In this document: piece by piece, positions 61,876 to 64,000 of the stretch
How the letters are laid out: each line of letters starts with the position of its first letter
Position numbering within the stretch: position 1 is the stretch's first letter
Made by a program: the position numbers and the translations under genes
From: Brevibacterium picturae
GTDB taxonomy: Bacteria > Actinomycetota > Actinomycetes > Actinomycetales > Brevibacteriaceae
Assembly (NCBI RefSeq): GCF_900105045.1
Contig: NZ_LT629739.1
Coordinates: 1,240,001-1,304,000, forward strand
Length of the DNA stretch: 64,000 nucleotides
Direction of reading: 5' to 3'
The notes under the pieces: generated by a model
What the model was told of the DNA's origin: nothing
Databases searched by the model: none
Seen by the model: the letters and a program-made list of their open reading frames with translations, nothing else

Positions 61876-62211
61876 ATGCGAACTCTTGACCATCCTGCGC
61901 GGGACGAGATGCGGCTCGACACCGTGCTTGCCGCACTTGCCGACCCTGTTCGTCGGCATATCGCCTGCCGATTGAATACCTCGCACCACGACCACGCCTG
62001 CGCAACATTCGAATTGCCGGTATCGAAGTCGACGTCGACCTACCACTTCAGGACGCTGCGCGAAGCCGGAGTGATCCGCCAGGAGTACCAGGGCACGTCG
62101 ATCATGAACTCACTGCGCAAGGACGATCTCGACGCCCGCTTCCCTGGCCTTCTCGACGCCGTCTTCGCCGCCCAGGACATCGAGGGCGGGGTTGCGGTCC
62201 TCTCTGGCTGA
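61876..62211 (+). CDS. ArsR-family regulator
   Basis: A 111-aa winged-helix protein: LDTVLAALADPVRRHIACRLN, ATFELPVSKSTSTYHFRTLREAGVIRQEYQGTSIMNSLRKDDLDARFPGLLDAVF. No clear CxC metal site at the DNA-binding helix; a lone Cys and His-rich HHDHAC lie before it. AGGAGGCGAGGA precedes ATG 61876. Divergent from the old yellow enzyme; paralogue of 39694-40023. Confidence 0.9.
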   Translation: MRTLDHPARDEMRLDTVLAALADPVRRHIACRLNTSHHDHACATFELPVSKSTSTYHFRTLREAGVIRQEYQGTSIMNSLRKDDLDARFPGLLDAVFAAQDIEGGVAVLSG

Positions 62212-62499
62212 GGGTGGCTGGGTTGCCACTTTGCCGAAGGTTTCACCGGTCGAGTAGGCCGGTGAATGGAAGCCAGGGATGCAATAGTTCCCCGAGCACC
62301 AGCACGTTCGGGAACGCCGGTGGGCACCCAGCCTATTCAACGCGCTCAGCACGCTGGTGCCGGCGACCGTCGAGGCAGGGGCGGGGCGGCGGATCTCCCG
62401 GTTGTGGTGACCGAGCGTGCTCGTACTCCAAACTGGGCTGAAGCGTCAGTTAAAATTGCCGTCAAACACTCTGTGCGATGAGCCGACGGAAGGTCCCAC
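62212..62499. other. 288-bp intergenic region
   Basis: No credible gene. TTCACCGG (62242-62249) / CCGGTGAA (62259-62266) forms a hairpin shortly after the ArsR stop, probably its terminator. The rest should hold the promoter of the SnoaL-like gene. Confidence 0.45.
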
Positions 62500-62958
62500 A
62501 TGTCAGCCGAAGACGTTCGTGCGCTTTATCTGCGGCTCCTGATGGCGTGGAACGAGCGAGACGCCCACGCATTGTCAGCGTGCTTTGCAGACGATGGCGT
62601 CATGATCGGATTCGATGGAAGCCTGGCCGACGGACCGTCCTCTATCCTCGATCATCTGTCGCCGATCTTCGCAGACCATCCGACCGCGCCATTCGTCACG
62701 CTCATTCGGAGCGTGCGCGGGACCGGAGATGTTCGCGTCCTCCACGCAGATGTGGGAATGGTCCCGCCGGGCACATCTCAGATCAATCCTGATGCCAACG
62801 CACGCCAGTCCCTGGTGGCCCGACGCAGCAACGGCGCATGGCATGTCGAACTGTTCCAGAACACTCCGACTGCGCTGCACTGGGATGAGTCGGAGCACGA
62901 CAGAATCTCCGAAGAGCTGAATACTGCTCTAGCTCAACGCGGCCTGCTGCCGCGTTGA
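62500..62958 (+). CDS. SgcJ/EcaC-type SnoaL-like protein (DUF4440)
   Basis: A 152-aa NTF2-fold protein: VRALYLRLLMAWNERDAHALSACFADDGVMIGFDGSLADGPSSILDHLSPIF, and SLVARRSNGAWHVELFQNTPTALHW, which is the SgcJ/EcaC family ending. Members have been called oxidoreductases on weak grounds; function unknown. GGAAGG precedes ATG 62500. Confidence 0.87.
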   Translation: MSAEDVRALYLRLLMAWNERDAHALSACFADDGVMIGFDGSLADGPSSILDHLSPIFADHPTAPFVTLIRSVRGTGDVRVLHADVGMVPPGTSQINPDANARQSLVARRSNGAWHVELFQNTPTALHWDESEHDRISEELNTALAQRGLLPR

Positions 62959-63035
62959 GGTGACGTCCGGCTCTCCCGAAGTTTCATCGGGCCGAAGAGT
63001 CCCTTTCTCACCCTCGCCATGGGCTCGGCACACTG

Positions 63036-63329
63036 ATGCTGGCGGCTGCATCGACGGGAGTGGTAGTAGGGCCGTGGGTGAGCGGCGGGCTGAAGTGGGC
63101 GATCAACATAGTCCTCGGCGACTCCAACCTTGCCGAGGAAATAAGATACATGAAGGAAACGGGGCGCAGAGCTGCCGAACTGCAGATCGAAGCTGGCAGA
63201 AAGTCGCGCGCAGTCGTCCTCGATCTACGTTCTCGGGGTCTCAGCGTCTCCGAAGCCGCCGCCGCACTGGACATCTCGAGAGGCCGAGTCTCTCAGCTGG
63301 AGCACGGACGGAAACTCGCCACTCGCTGA
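63036..63329 (+). CDS. Small helix-turn-helix protein
   Basis: A 97-aa frame whose second half is convincing: a charged helix (AEEIRYMKETGRRAAELQIEAGRKSRAVVLDLRSRG) and an HTH (LSVSEAAAALDISRGRVSQLEHGRK). The first ~25 residues are hydrophobic and may be wrongly included; no good Shine-Dalgarno supports ATG 63036. It could be a truncated or N-terminally altered regulator. No partner gene is evident. Confidence 0.55.
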   Translation: MLAAASTGVVVGPWVSGGLKWAINIVLGDSNLAEEIRYMKETGRRAAELQIEAGRKSRAVVLDLRSRGLSVSEAAAALDISRGRVSQLEHGRKLATR

Positions 63330-63386
63330 GCAGCCAAGTACCGCCCATACTCCCGGAATCAGTTTCGGTCACTGAGGCTATTGCCC

Positions 63387-63848
63387 CTACTCCCCCGCCG
63401 CAATCGCATCGATGGCAGCTGGGTCGGATGAGCGCAGGAACTCCTCGATCCGAGCGGCCTCCTCGCCTTCGCCGATCGCACCGGCGGCACGGCCGAGGGC
63501 ATTGAGCGCACGGAGGAATCCGCGGTTGATCTCGTGCTTCCACGGGATCGGGCCGGAGCCGCGCCAGCCGGCGGCACGCAGGGAATCGAGTCCGCGGTGG
63601 TAGCCCACACGGGCATAGGCGTAGGAGTCGACGAGGCGGCCCTCGCCATGGGCTTCATCGGCCAGGATCGCCCACGCCAGAGATGAGGCGGGCAACTCGG
63701 CGACGATGTCGATGGGCTCCTCACCGGCGTCGAGGCGCTTCTTCGCCTCCACGTCCGCATGATCCTCGGGCAGGTACGTCGGCTGGGGTCCCAGCTGCGA
63801 AGCATCGAGATTGCCGATGTGCGAAGGGTTGCCGATGGGCTGTGTCAT
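63387..63848 (-). CDS. DUF3151 family protein
   Basis: A 153-aa protein of the actinobacterial DUF3151 family: GPQPTYLPEDHADVEAKKRLDAGE, LAWAILADEAHGEGRLVDSYAYARVGYHRGLDSLRAAGWRGSGPIPWKHEINRGFLRALNALGRAA. Function unknown. In other actinobacteria it usually lies near purA and the fructose-bisphosphate aldolase gene; here purA is ~16.5 kb away. Start ATG 63848 follows an AGGAGATGAC site. Confidence 0.93.
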   Translation of the reverse strand: MTQPIGNPSHIGNLDASQLGPQPTYLPEDHADVEAKKRLDAGEEPIDIVAELPASSLAWAILADEAHGEGRLVDSYAYARVGYHRGLDSLRAAGWRGSGPIPWKHEINRGFLRALNALGRAAGAIGEGEEAARIEEFLRSSDPAAIDAIAAGE

Positions 63849-63881
63849 GTCATCTCCTGATCGTTGGTCGCGTGCAGAGTA

Positions 63882-64000
63882 TCAGTCGGTCTTCACATCC
63901 GAGGGCTGGATGGTGTACGGGTTGGTGCTCAGCGCACCGAAGACTCCCGCCTCGGCGAGTTCCTTGAGCTGCTTTTCGTCCTTGACTCCGGTCGCCCAGA
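63882..64000 (-). CDS. C-terminal end of a GDPD-like protein (partial)
   Basis: The last 38 codons of a minus-strand gene entering from the right edge: it ends in VFGALSTNPYTIQPSD plus a few residues, preceded by WATGVKDEKQLKELAEAG. This resembles the final strand-helix of glycerophosphodiester phosphodiesterases (W-x-V-x-D...L-x-x-x-G-V-x-x-x-x-T-x-x-P). With so little sequence the family call is tentative. Confidence 0.45.
   Translation of the reverse strand, partial: WATGVKDEKQLKELAEAGVFGALSTNPYTIQPSDVKTD

Overview
The window is a high-GC actinobacterial chromosome segment. The partial 16S rRNA at the left edge (minus strand, 5' third) has an actinobacterial signature; its hypervariable stretches and the region just past the 530 loop look like Brevibacterium to me. 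That genus call is from memory and is an inference. Genes are dense, have strong Shine-Dalgarno sites or leaderless starts, and often overlap by 4 bp within operons. I see no transposase, phage gene, CRISPR array or tRNA.

Layout. 1-1.0 kb: 16S rRNA, its leader (boxA-like element, hairpin) and a promoter reading left. 1.1-9.3 kb: housekeeping and orphan genes (TIGR01777 epimerase, TrhO tRNA hydroxylase, PurL, small membrane proteins, a MetE-like methyltransferase). 9.3-15.8 kb: a second epimerase fused to SRPBCC, then a choline-O-sulfate cassette: choline sulfatase, the formylglycine-generating enzyme that would activate it, and a BCCT carrier. 16.1-19.1 kb: a TetR-controlled paired SMR efflux operon and a TetR/hydrolase divergon. 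19.1-24.7 kb: a TrpXYZ-type ABC importer and oligopeptidase B. 24.8-28.1 kb: tripartite tricarboxylate transporter (TTT) operon 1 (tctCBA). 28.2-41.4 kb: an accessory region of drug and redox genes with local regulators (MFS/TetR, DUF559 protein between two related hairpins, flavin monooxygenase/GAF regulator, TetR with twin operators, VOC/AraC, arylamine N-acetyltransferase, ArsR-AHSA1 fusion, ArsR/MFS). 41.4-45.4 kb: TTT operon 2 (tctCBA) plus a DUF1989 enzyme.

45.6-64 kb: PurA, DinB-like protein, hydrolase, PLP aminotransferase, TetR/SDR/SnoaL group, an AsnB-like protein lacking its N-terminal nucleophile, a four-gene osmoprotectant ABC importer with tandem 22-bp repeats at its promoter, a three-domain glutaminase (glutaminase-STAS-cNMP), a fluoride riboswitch with a paired Fluc exporter, an old yellow enzyme/ArsR divergon, SnoaL, an HTH protein, DUF3151 and the 3' end of a GDPD-like gene.

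Two themes stand out. Compatible-solute handling is represented twice (choline-O-sulfate cassette; Opu importer). Nearly every efflux or redox gene sits beside its own regulator with a recognisable palindromic operator. Across the whole window an 11-mer, CGCCGAGGYGG, recurs on both strands far more often than base composition predicts, in genes and between them; this is the least explained signal here.
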